Positions 39,133 to 49,926 of a stretch of 64,000 nucleotides of DNA are shown here, piece by piece. The translations under genes were made by a program, and so were the position numbers. The notes below the pieces were generated by a model. It was given only the letters and a program-made list of their open reading frames with translations. It made no database searches and was not told the origin of the DNA. The stretch's first letter is position 1. Each line of letters begins with the position of its first letter. This DNA comes from Verticillium longisporum (lineage: Eukaryota; Ascomycota; Sordariomycetes; Glomerellales; Plectosphaerellaceae): positions 1,178,001 to 1,242,000 of the forward strand of contig JAETXT010000011.1 of NCBI GenBank assembly GCA_019188255.1, written 5' to 3'.

Positions 39133-42100
39133 CTAAGCCTTGACCGACTGGACATGCGGACCTGACAGCTTCTGTCGCTGTTGAGAGTCAGCGCTCTCGC
39201 CGGCATGCTCTTCCAAGGGAGACGCTGTTGACCTGGCTGCAGGACTCTTCGGCGACACAAGTCTCGACGCGGTTGGCCCAGACAACGGTGACCGATCTTC
39301 GTCCATCTGCAGCTCTCCAGCCTCTGCCTCCTCTTCGTCTCCAAACTGAGTCTCGATCGCCGGGAGCGGTGTACGACGACCTTCCGAAATGCTTAGCGCA
39401 CGCTCACTCTCCGTGTCGGATGGCACCGAAAGCTTGCCTCCATGCGATGGTGTCTTATGAGCCTGCGCGGTAGAGTATTTACGGTGCAGTTCGCGAAAAC
39501 TCCTTGCCGTCGCAGTACTGGCGCTGGCTGTCGACTCGCGGCGTTCCTTCATGGTCGGCTGTTGGCCAAGGGCATCATGGTAGTCTTCCTCCTCTTCTAG
39601 GCTTGCCGGAGATACAGGTTCTTCTCGCTGCGCCTGCATCTTTTGCCTCAACCTCTCTTCTGTCGGCATGTGTTGCAGACCCTCGCCAAAGTTGATGACT
39701 GATGCTTTCTTTCCATGCACCACAAAACTACCAGACCCTCTACTAAGAATATCGTCTCTGATCGTGTCTTCGGAGATTCCATTTGAAGCTGAATCCTTGC
39801 CCTTTTTACTCCGGTGATGGGATAAGTGACCAGCGCTCTCCCTCAGAGTCCTCTGCAGGCTTCGACGTATTTTGTTCCTGTCGGCCTTTTCGTCTTTCCC
39901 GGGGGTATCACGGTGCTCCGATAGATCGCCAGTTTCAGAGATAGATCCCGTGCGAACTCCAGCCAAAGTGTGACGAGACGACGGCGACTCTAGGAGCCCA
40001 GCCTGTTCGAGCAAGTCGCGTTCTCCAGCGTCGACATCGTCTGCATGCTGGTCTATGCTGTTCTCAGTAACTTGGCTGCGGGAGCCCTGTGGTGTGGAAG
40101 GCGGTTTAGTGCTCCCTCTGCCGGACTGAATTGGCACAGACGAAGCCGCAGCTTGAGACTCAGACCGGGCACGTCGTAGAGGCTCTTCCGACGCCGACAA
40201 AGTCGAGTCCCAAGACCTCTGATGCCTATGTGACTGGAAAGTGGCACTTGTTGGGGGTGTCTGGAAATATTCTGTGGTCGGCGAATCGACATCAGGCTCT
40301 TCCGGCTGAGAACCGGAATTTTGGTGTTGCTGAGCCTTGCTGCCGATATGGCCGTTCTCCAGCGAGAGCGAATCTCGATCATCTGGCTGAGGTGGAAGGG
40401 GCTTGTCCATGTCAAGCGACACATCTTGCGCTTCCGTTCCTCGTGAGCCGCTTTTCGCAGGCGACATATCTGCCAAGAGGCCTTCTTCCTCAAGATCCTT
40501 GCTCAAGACATCCCGGTGACATCTGATCCTCCAAATTTCCATCCTGATCCACTTGATTTTCACATCCATACGCGCAGCCTCTCGCAAAAGCTCTTCGCGA
40601 GACTTGCTCTGGATGGGAGAAAGAATCTGTAAGTGTCGCGCATTCCTCAAGTCTTCTTCCAGCTCTTTTTCCTTGACCGAGATATCCTCGTCCGCCTTTT
40701 CGACAGATCTGGCCATAGTCTCGTGCCGTTGTGCAAGAATAGACTCGGCTTCCTTGAGATCAATTTTGCCCCTCACGATGCTGACTTCGCCAGTTGGGGT
40801 CTGAACCACCTGTGCGTTATTCGAGCTGTCAAGTCTTCGAATGCCGCGGCGGCTTTGGCCCTCATAATTGCCACCGACGACGCCTCGCATTCTGACACCC
40901 GACGTCATGAACGCAGCAGCGTAGTTGAGTTTAGCCAGCCAGTCATTCATCTCGTCCTCATTGTCTGCCAAAAGAACCTCCTCAACGAAAGCACCTGGCC
41001 TCGCGTACTTGAAAGCGTTTTTGTGCTTCTTGTACGTTGAGTCGACAAGCGCAACTGCCTCCTTGATTGGCATGAAGGCATCCGGTTTGAAGTCAGTCAG
41101 CTGTGGTTTAAACGTGATTGGTTCGCCGTAGTAGCCTTGTTTGACGTGTGTGTCGTATTGGTGCATAAGGCTCTTTACCCAAGCCGTATTCCGGAAGAAA
41201 TATAGTTGGGCGCCGGTAAGGATAGCTCCCCACTCTTGCCACGGAGATCTCGTCTTCTTCTTCTTGGTGTCTTTCCGCCACAGTAGACCAACCTTGGTAA
41301 TCTTGATGTCGACTACGCCTTGGGGGCAGTATCAGGGTTGGTAGTGCTCTTCTCATCTCGGAAGGCATCTGGTCGAGACCTTGCCGATACAATTTGCAAG
41401 ACACCAGTCCGGAAGAATGTTCTCTGCAGCTCCCTCACATTAAGGCTTTTAGCTGTTCCGAGGTAGTTGTAGTTGTCGTCCAACTCCATAACATCCTTCA
41501 GGCTTGGTCGTAGGACGTCCAGCTTCCCGTCAATGATGAGCGTATAAGGATCCAATGGTTCCTTGGAAGACTTTTTGATGGCTGCGTCTGGAGTGCCACC
41601 TGCGAAAATGGTCCGTCGCCTCCCCTTTTGTCGATCACCGTGCAAATCAACGTCATCCTCCAGATAGATGAAAGGGGTGTAGGTGATATTATCATAAAAG
41701 CACCGAAGGATAGACTCGGAAACACCTTCACCCCGTGTGTTCTTGATGTAGTCGTTTTGTTGCATCTTGTACTTGTTGTTCTTGTTGAAAACGTCCGTGT
41801 GAAGAATCAAGAGGGAAAATGCGATGAAATAAGCCTGGTCCGGTGAAGAGTATATCCCTGGGTTGCATTCGTGGTATCGATTCGCGAAGGCTTCTAGACA
41901 TCGGTCGATCTGCTGGGTTTCTTTGGGCAGTTCTGCTTCCATGAGTAGTTTACGAATAGCCATGTCCATGGGGTCCCCGAAAAGCTGAAGCGGCGCTTGT
42001 AACACCGCAAAACTATGACAAAGAATGGAACTGTGCCCCGAGACAACGCACAGGCTATGACGCCCCGACTGAGCAGCTGCTCGATACGTGCGAGGTATTT

Positions 42101-43561
42101 GGCCGCCGTTTCATCCTCCCGTCGTTCCGGTAAAGCCACCGGCTCACGAGCGATTTGTAAAGAGTTGTTCTTGGAGGTGCTCGAGCCAGGGGTTGCCGGA
42201 GTGAGATTACCCGGGCGCCCGCTTGCGAGCTCCGAGTTCTGTCGCAACCTGTTCAGGCCAAAAAGGTCGCCCAGGCTTTTTCGTCCGGTGGATGATGATG
42301 TGCGAGTCGTACCTGGATTCAGGAAATCATCCATAGAATCTCGTCCTAGAGAGCTCATCGTGGATGATCTACCACGCAGTTGCAGTCGCGCTCGCGTTGG
42401 CGAGGAGCGTCCCGAGTGTATGGAGCCCGGGCGGAAGAGGGCTGTGGCAGGCGATACTGCAGCTTTTGTTGCCACATCGGCCGCTGACCATGATACAACC
42501 GAATCTGCATTTGCGCTGTAGCTGGAGGAAGGCCTCGATGGGTTATGCGGTCGGGAATTGCCTTCTCCAGGTTGAGACACACCGAGCATGGAGCTCGAAG
42601 AGGCAGCGTAATCGCCATTGATCGGTTTGCTTTTCTGTGGCAGATGGGAGAGGTCGAAGAGCGGCGCAGCCGATTTATTCTTCCTGCGCGGCAAGCGGAA
42701 GAAGTTTGTTGGTAGCGGAGCTGAAAGCTTTGTCGGTGTCGTCTCTGCAGGGTTTGCGGTCTGTGCCGAACTGACATCTGATCGAGAAGATTCGGAGGCG
42801 CGGTGAAGGGTGACAGGCAAGCCTTGAGACTCGCCCTCTTCAGCAGTTGGTAGTGTCCGCGAAGAAGAGGTCTTGGAAACAGGTTCTTCAAATGTCACCA
42901 GAGTTGGTCGACTCCTCGCAGCGAGCTCTTCCAGCCCGGGGGTCCTCCTGTTCTTCCAGGTGTGTGCTCTTGTCATATTCTCTTCGCTGGCTCTGGGCAT
43001 TTCGCCTGATTTTCGAAAGCGATCGGCGAGACGCATACGGGACTGTTTCTTCTGGGGAACAGGTATCTCGAGTACAGGCGCCGTGGTGATGATTTCGGGG
43101 GCTTACTTTGCGTCAGCACGATGTTTCAAAACATGATCAAGTCTTCACATACGCCGGGGCATCGGCGGAGGCTTCTCGGCCTGCTGCTTGGCTCTGAGAG
43201 AGAGCTGAGAGTCGGAGGCGTTGCGAAACCTTAGGATGGAGAAGCGGCGATGCTTTGGGGTCTCGTCTTGGATTGGTGGGGTCTCAGGGCGAGAGATGGA
43301 ATCTTCATCGTCAGTACTAGCTTGTGACGTTGCGTGGTCGAGAGAGCTCGAGCGTGTTGGCTCTAAGGGTGTCGTCGTTGGTTCTGGTATCGGGGCGGGA
43401 GGTGTGGAAGCGATGCTCGTGGCGGCAATGGCGGAGGTTGGAGATTCGGACTCGGTGAAGCGCGGCAGCGATAGCTGAGGTATGGAGGTGTCAGGTAAGG
43501 CCGAATGGCGTCTCATGTCGGATTCGCTGGTCATGTTGCCGTGACGGCGTAGAAAAGGCAT
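39133..43561 (-). CDS. SYT1: Syt1-type Arf GEF with Sec7 and PH domains
   Basis: A guanine-nucleotide exchange factor for Arf GTPases on Golgi/endosomal membranes. Exons by eye 43561-43153 and 43101-39133. After a long Ser/Pro-rich N-terminus, the Sec7 domain (about residues 460-620) keeps the catalytic glutamate finger in ELPKETQQIDR and FSLLILHTDVFNKNNK. A PH domain follows near 730-850 (VGLLWRKDTKKKK, WQEWGAILTG), then a coiled coil (KADEDISVKEKELEEDL) and a disordered tail. Two frame breaks occur: the run at 41980-41983 (four bases) and the run at 41322-41326 (five bases) are each one base short. With both restored it would be 1,459 residues. The start is uncertain; coding-like sequence continues upstream to about 43880 and may be another exon. 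Confidence 0.88.
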
Positions 43562-44450
43562 GGGTGCGATGGGGCATGGTTTGCCAGGGATGGCTCTGGA
43601 GGCGAGGGAGGAGGGCACGTTGTCGACCTGGATAACAAGGTGCTATCAAACTGTTGACGTCGAGGGTCACGCCCACGCCCAAGTCTGTTGAAATTGGCGA
43701 TGCCGGGTCGGGGATACAATTCAGGGCGATGTCAGCGCCGCCGGCACCTTGTGGTGCATTGATGCGAGCTGTGGTCGATGGAGGGATGGATTGACAGCAT
43801 GCGAAAGGCACATGGGCTGGGTCGAGGGGGTTGGAGGTAACAGATACCGCAGGTCTGGCGTGCAGGACCTTGACTGAACTCACATCCGGATGAGATGGCA
43901 AGGACATTTCCAGGGGGGGGGTGGTCACTCGAAACTGATGCACACTGCCAGCCTGGCTGAGGGAGCATGCGAGGAAGTACCCCAGCAACCTTTGGACTCT
44001 AGAGCGAGGTACTTGCGGCGCTTAGGTACGAGGGAGGTAGAAGTAAGGTATCTGTGGATACCTAAGGTACATCGATTAGGCACCTGAGTTCTTCTCAACG
44101 TTCCTTCCTACTATGCAGCAAGTCCCCTCCTACCCAGGAGAGCCCAGAGCATCCGTGTGCCTTACCCCTCTGTAATACAGGGAGGTACTGGGGCCTGTCC
44201 AATGGGAACTCCGAAGTTTGCTTGAGGTGCGGTCCCGGCTGATGCACCACTAGGCTGCGACAATCATCTAGGCCGGTGGGAGCTGCCCACCTTACCTGGT
44301 TACGTACATGGCACACAGTCAATCCTTGCGATACGCTTCCAACTACATAACATCGTCGTCAATCCCAGCATCACGTACCTTGCCGTGGTTCTCGATGCGA
44401 GCTCTGATTTTCGACAATCAGCTGATTGGGCTTGCTCCTCATTCCTCCAA
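43562..44450. promoter_or_regulatory. Divergent promoter region Arf GEF/ECM14
   Basis: About 0.9 kb between two divergent genes. The minus strand around 43880-43640 reads as protein-like sequence and may be an upstream exon of the Arf GEF, ending at a possible intron with 3' site TTATCCAG near 43640. Around 44015-44085 there is a cluster of GGTACC/ACCT-type motifs. Confidence 0.45.
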
Positions 44451-46170
44451 ATGCGATTTCAAGTAATTGCTGGCTTGGCCAGTATTGCTATCTTGCAACC
44501 AGGCGCCTCCGCCATCGGCACCCGGCCTCTTGTAACCCACGACGATGCAAATCACCTGCACAACCCGACACATCGACGACTGCCCTTACTCTCCTGGGTC
44601 CGCGACGCTGCGGTCGAACTTTTCTTTGGCCCATATCCTTCCAAGACCGAAATACGCCATGGCGTCCCGACCCCGAAGCGCTATACGGACGAAGTTGTGC
44701 TACGCTTCAACCTAACCGCGCCCGAGGAAGAAGCTGCCATGGCCCAGTCAGCCTCCACCTTGTTTCTCGACATCTGGGCATTCACGGAGGATTTCGTCGA
44801 TATCAGGTTACGCAAAGACAGAATTGGGACTCTGCTTGGTGTACTACCTAAAACTCTACGCGAATCCTACTTGGTGCTCATACCCAATGTCTCTGCGGCG
44901 ATTCACGGGTCACGCCCCTCCACACCAGGTGTACAACACCAAGAATACATGCCCTGGGACGAGAGGTCTGGTCTTCTGCGTCCTCAGGCTGACAGCGATA
45001 CCGTCTTCTTCCGTGACTATCGACCTCTCTCCGTAAGATTCCCTTGCAAGCCACTCGACAGGGCGAACGGATTGCTAACTTGCGAGGCAGGTCATTGTGC
45101 CTTGGATGCGACTCCTCGAGGCTATGTTCCCTGCGATCACAAGAATGGTCAACATCGGCCTGTCATACGAGGGGCGCGACATTCCGGCTCTCAAGGTCGG
45201 GGTTTACAAGCCTGGCGAACCAGTACCAAGGAGGAAGACGCTGCTCGTCACAGGTGGCATGCACGCGCGGGAATGGATTTCAACGACCACCGTCAACTAT
45301 GTGGCCTGGTCCTTTGTGACCAGCTATGGACGTGATCCCATGATCACTAAATTGCTCGAGCATTTCGACGTCGTCTTTGTTCCAGTCCTGAACCCTGATG
45401 GCGTGGAATACAGCTGGCAGGTAGATCGTCTGTGGCGCAAGACTAGACAGGGAACGGATGTGTCGTTTTGCCAGGGACTCGACTTGGATCACGCATTCGG
45501 CTTCGAGTGGGACGGTGCTGGCTCCAACGGTGAGCCTTGCTCCGAAAGCTATGGAGGCGCGAAACCCTGGGAGGCCGCGGAGGCGGTAGCCCTGGCGAAT
45601 TGGGCGCGCAATGAGACGACCAACAACAACGTCGAATTTGTGGGTTTGATTGACCTGCATTCGTATTCACAGCAGGTCATGTATCCTTTCTCTTACACCT
45701 GCGATACCGACCCTCCCAACCTCGAGAACCTTGAGGAGCTGGCTGTCGGGCTTGCCAAGGCCATCCGGCTATCGAGCGGCGAAGCCTACTCGGTCACGTC
45801 GGCATGCGAAGGAGTTGTGGCAGGCGGAGGCGACATGGGCCGCCCGTCCCGCGTCGAGGTGGGCGGGGGCTCGGCCATTGATTGGTTTTATCATGAGATG
45901 CGCGCACACTTCAGCTATCAGATCAAGCTGAGAGACATGGGGAGCTACGGTTTTCTACTCCCGAAAGAGAATATCGTGCCCACGGGCGAGGAGATGTTCA
46001 ACGCTATGAAGTACCTTGGAGACTACTTGCTGGGCAACAACGGAATCGAGCGTTCGAACGAGCATCATTCAATGACGCCGCCGGCGGGCGGGGTTTTCAG
46101 CAACCTAGAACTTCGCCGGTTGAAGCGCGCCGGTGATGACAAAGGTACGAGGGAAAACACAAAGCGATGA
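44451..46170 (+). CDS. ECM14: ECM14-like inactive metallocarboxypeptidase
   Basis: A secreted or vacuolar M14-family protein. Exons 44451-45032 and 45091-46170 give 553 residues. It begins with a signal peptide (MRFQVIAGLASIAILQPGASA), followed by a propeptide-like domain (about 70-180) and the carboxypeptidase fold. Zinc ligands are present (GMHAREW and DLHSYSQ). The catalytic glutamate of active enzymes is replaced by lysine in YQIKLRDMGSYGFLLP (active carboxypeptidases read FELRDTG), and the substrate-carboxylate pair NR is replaced in GLDLDHAFGFEW. These changes are known for the ECM14 pseudoenzymes of fungi, linked to cell-wall phenotypes. I chose the ATG at 44451 because it places the signal peptide at the N-terminus; the frame is open further upstream. 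Confidence 0.9.
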
Positions 46171-46242
46171 GTACGGGCAATCACAAGAAGACGACCGGAT
46201 GAGATGACCCAATGGATGTGGATTATTACTACAGAACATGCT

Positions 46243-46983
46243 CTACCAGCCCATGACCAAGGCCACCGAGGCGTACAGGGCGGTAAGCTTCAGGGTGCTG
46301 TCGAAGATGAAAGAACCGATGGAACCACTTTGTTATGGCAGATGGGTCAGTAAAGGGGTGGTTTCCGCCGTCGTGCTGTCCAAGTCCCTGCATGGAGAGA
46401 GTTTAGGAGGAAGGGGACGGGGGGTTAGAACGTACATCGTACGACCGGGAGGCCCCCGCTCGCTGGCGTAGCCGAACGCGTAGAGGGAGCGACAAATGGA
46501 CCAACCGGCACCCAGGACGGCGGCGGCCACGGGGTAGCGCAGACCGGCAATGAGCAGGGCGCCAAGGAAAGAGGTGTGGTTCTCAGTGAAATTGGCGTGG
46601 GCGCGCTGGGCTGCGAGCGCGCAAGTCACAGGTCAGTCATTCGTCAGGCAGAGGACGCAATGTTGGGCCTGCAGGGCAAACGATCAGAAGATGGTGACGA
46701 ACCGCAGTTGAACATGTAGGCCTTGCGGTCCTTGTCGGCCTGCTCGTTTGAGGCGTAGGCGATGGGGTACTTCAGACCGCTCAGCTTGCGGAATTTGCTG
46801 GTGAGGATAACATGCTGGGTGTTGACGAAGAAGGTTGACGTAGCCACGAGAAGGACGTAGCTAGCCAAGCCACTTGTTAGCATCGATTCAAAGTAGGCAA
46901 TACAGGCAAACAGAGACAGTGTCCTGCGGTGCCATGGAACGCGCGAACCTGAACTCTTCGGGAAGCTGAATAGTGAGAGGCAT
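46243..46983 (-). CDS. MAPEG protein, microsomal glutathione S-transferase 3-like
   Basis: A small integral membrane enzyme of the MAPEG family, expected in the endoplasmic reticulum or outer mitochondrial membrane, with glutathione transferase/peroxidase activity on lipid hydroperoxides. Four exons (46983-46949, 46872-46703, 46610-46436, 46327-46243) give 154 residues, the usual size. It begins MPLTIQLPEEF, has hydrophobic segments (SYVLLVATSTFFVN, FLGALLIAGLRYPVAAAVLG, LKLTALYASVALVMGW) and the family signature FNCAQRAHANFTENHTSF. The first and second introns start GTTCG, a weaker than usual 5' site, but phases agree and the joined frame is clean. It is convergent with ECM14, with only about 70 bases between stop codons. 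Confidence 0.88.
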
Positions 46984-47680
46984 GGCGAAGAACTTGTGTC
47001 AATCTTTCGTCGAGTGGCTGATGGGGGCAAAGGATGGGGAAGGGGAGCCGTGGGGCCAACAAGGTGTCATGTAAGGCAGACTTATAGGTCAGAGCTCGGT
47101 GTTCAACACTAGGATCCTGGGCGCATAGCCGGACGGAACAACCACGGCATCAGACCCCTAAGGGTCAAACCTGTCGGTCGGCAACACCACAAGCCCGATG
47201 GCCTCCACTACACACGGCCCCCGGCAAGGAAGGACACGACAGCCAGGTTGCGCACGATGACTAAGTGGAGAAGCGGTTCAACTATAGACCGTAGGCTCCT
47301 GCAGATACGTACCTCTGCTCCGGCGGTGGTTACGTGTCCGTCTTGGTAGGCAGGTAGGTACCTGGAGAGTTCCTCTCGGGCTCAGACATGGCCGTGAGAC
47401 AAGTCCTCCAGTCTGGAAGACGTTGCTCGCTGTCCAGCACTCTGACCTACACCTATGGACGAGGTAGCATGTGGTTCAGATCCCTACAAGGTTCGATAGG
47501 TTCGATGGCTGCGGTGCTTCACTGCAACTGGACTGTTGTCATCGTTCATTTCATGATTGGACACTTGGGCAACCCGACAGAAAAGCACCCGTTATCCAAT
47601 ATGACGCCATTCCTACCCATGCACAATCCTCACCTCACCAACTTCACCAGCGCCCCCGACAACCCTTCTTTGGTCATCCA
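46984..47680. other. Intergenic between MAPEG and GABA-T genes
   Basis: About 0.7 kb between two minus-strand genes; it holds the MAPEG promoter and the GABA-T terminator. A short GGTAGGTACC motif lies near 47348-47361. Open frames here are antisense or composition artefacts. Confidence 0.45.
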
Positions 47681-49278
47681 CTACAACGCGCTCAACACCT
47701 TGTCGAATGCCGAGACCAGCGTCGACACGTGCGCCTCCTCGAACACCAGCATCGGTCGCAACCTGACCGTCCTGACACCGCAGGTACCAATGTTGACACC
47801 AATCTGCTTCATCGCACGCACCAGCTCGGCAGGTTGAGGAGTGTCAAAGGCGATAAACGTGCTGCGAGAGCATCTTGGTCAGCGTCCATTGAATGATGCC
47901 TTTTGCTCACGCTGGGGAGAACAGTGACTTACCCTTGTCCCTTGCCTCGAAGATTTTTGACCTGCTCAGGATATCTCTCTGCGAGTTTGCTGATCTCTGC
48001 GTAGAGAAGGTCGCCCACGCGTGCCTGTTCAAATGTCAGCAAATGATATCCTTACTGGCGGGCCAGCTCTCGACCGGCTCGGCTCGGCACGTACGCATTG
48101 CTCGACCAGCTTGTTGTCGAAAATCTCCTCGATGACAGCCTTGCACATGATGACACGGGCCGGGTCACCCATCCACGTGTTGAATTGGCGGTAGGCCTTG
48201 TCCGGCACCAGCATGCGGTCGCCGAAGAAGTACCCGGCCGTCTGGGCCTTCTTGGAGAAGGTCACAATGTCCGGCGGCGAAGTCAAGTTCCAGTGCTCAT
48301 GACCCCAGAACCTGCCCGTCGCGCCGAAACCAGTCTGTACCTCGTCCACAATCATGACGACGCCGTGCTTCTTGGTGATATCGCGGAGCCCCTGGAAGAA
48401 GGCGGGCGAAGCGTGGTTGTCGCCACCCTCGCTCTGGATCGGCTCCGTGATCAAGCCGGCCACGGGGCAGTGCCTTGACGTGATGAGCCCCTCGACCCCA
48501 CGTAGGCACGTCTGCTCCTCGGCCGCATCCTCGACGACGTGAGCCTCAACCGGGTAGCTGCGCACCGGGAACGGCGCCTGGGGCCAGTTGAACGACGGCA
48601 CGTCGAGCTTGTGCACCGCCTTGGAGCGTGTGGTGGAAAGGCTGCCGAAGCCCCGACCGTGGAAGGAGTTGGCAAAGCTCATGATGGCGAGATCGGGCGA
48701 TCCAGGCTTCGCATTGTTGAGGCACGAGCTGGTCTCCTCTGCTGTCCATTCAACGCCCTCGCCGCGCTCTTTGCGGCGGTATAGCATGAAACACGCCTTG
48801 TAGGCGAGTTCGTTGGCCTCGGACCCCGACTGTGCTGTGAATATATTGTCAAGTCCCGCAGGCGCCGCCCTGAAGAGACCCTGCTTCAGAAGCTCCGCCC
48901 AGTTGCTAGAGGGGAAATTGCCAATGGCCGGACGGTTGACCAACGCAGAGATCATCTCGGGCGACTTGGCTGCGGCCACGAGAGCCGCATTGTTGTACCC
49001 CACGGGGATGGATGCGATCTGGGCATACACGTCCAGGTAGCGATTGCCATCCACATCCACGATGCTGGGCATTGTCAGTCATGCGACGCCGTGCGACCTG
49101 AGGGCCGGGCCGTTGCTTACTAGTTCCCTGAACTCTTTTCATAATCCACTACAAAGTGAATTGCGCGAGCATCGAAGAAAGCATCGAGCTGCTTAGAAGC
49201 AGCCTTGGACAGAGGGCCAGGCACCTCTGTCACAACCGAGTTCTCGAGAATGGCAGGCATTGTGGCTGCTGCTATCAT
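47681..49278 (-). CDS. gatA: 4-aminobutyrate (GABA) aminotransferase
   Basis: A PLP enzyme that moves the amino group of GABA to 2-oxoglutarate, giving succinate semialdehyde: the first catabolic step of the GABA shunt. Exons 49278-49121, 49064-48095, 48024-47933 and 47861-47681 give 466 residues. Diagnostic segments are DVYAQIASIPVGYNN, FTAQSGSEANELAYKA, IVDEVQTGFGATGRFW and the PLP lysine in TFSKKAQTAGYFF. Compared with Aspergillus GatA the N-terminus is short (MIAAATMPAILENSVV) and no clear mitochondrial presequence is visible, although an upstream exon cannot be excluded. Transcribed away from the SSADH gene, whose product uses its product as substrate. Four intron junctions agree in phase and the frame is clean. 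Confidence 0.93.
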
Positions 49279-49926
49279 TCGCTGGGTTCAGGTGAGCGCA
49301 GTCAGGTGATTGTACGCAGATCGTCAAACTTAGTTTCGGCGCGCTGTTGTTTGTAGAGACCCGTGTTCATCAAGGGGACCCGCGACGGCATTATAAAGGC
49401 ATTGCGACGCTTCTATAAGTGACTCCGGCGGAACGACTGAAACCGGCATCGTTGCTCCCGGCCCATGCCGGCCCACGCCGGCCATCATCCGGTGACTGTG
49501 TTCCCTCAATGATCTCTAGTCCGGTTTCTACTCTTGCAGTGATGTATGATTTGCCCCCCTAGTCATGTCGTGCCAGCGCACTTCGCTGACACTTGCCACG
49601 TCTTGACACCGGGCCGGGCAACATGGCCGGGACCCACACAGTCATAAAGCCCGGTGGGGGGACCGGCAGTGCGCGGGACGGAGCCGGGCTGCAGGTACCA
49701 TACACCTGCAACAGCTTCAGGCTCACATGAGCTCGAGAAGGCATGGTCTCGAATTGGCTGCCATGATTGATATATGACTGGTAGAAGCTTGGCTCTTCGT
49801 ACAGAGATCGCGGATACGCCACGGCCTCGGGGACAATTTCAGTAACTTCACGAATCTCTCTTTTCGACACCGATCGAACATTCTGACTGCGGACGGCAGG
49901 ACGTGCTGCAGCTTCCATCTATTACC
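49279..49926. promoter_or_regulatory. Shared divergent promoter of GABA-T and SSADH
   Basis: 648 bases between the start codons of two divergent genes of one pathway, so co-regulation from this region is plausible. A repeated GCCGG(C) element occurs near 49458-49490 (CCCATGCCGGCCCACGCCGG). I see no long repeat or extra gene. Which transcription factor acts here cannot be read from the sequence alone. Confidence 0.55.
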
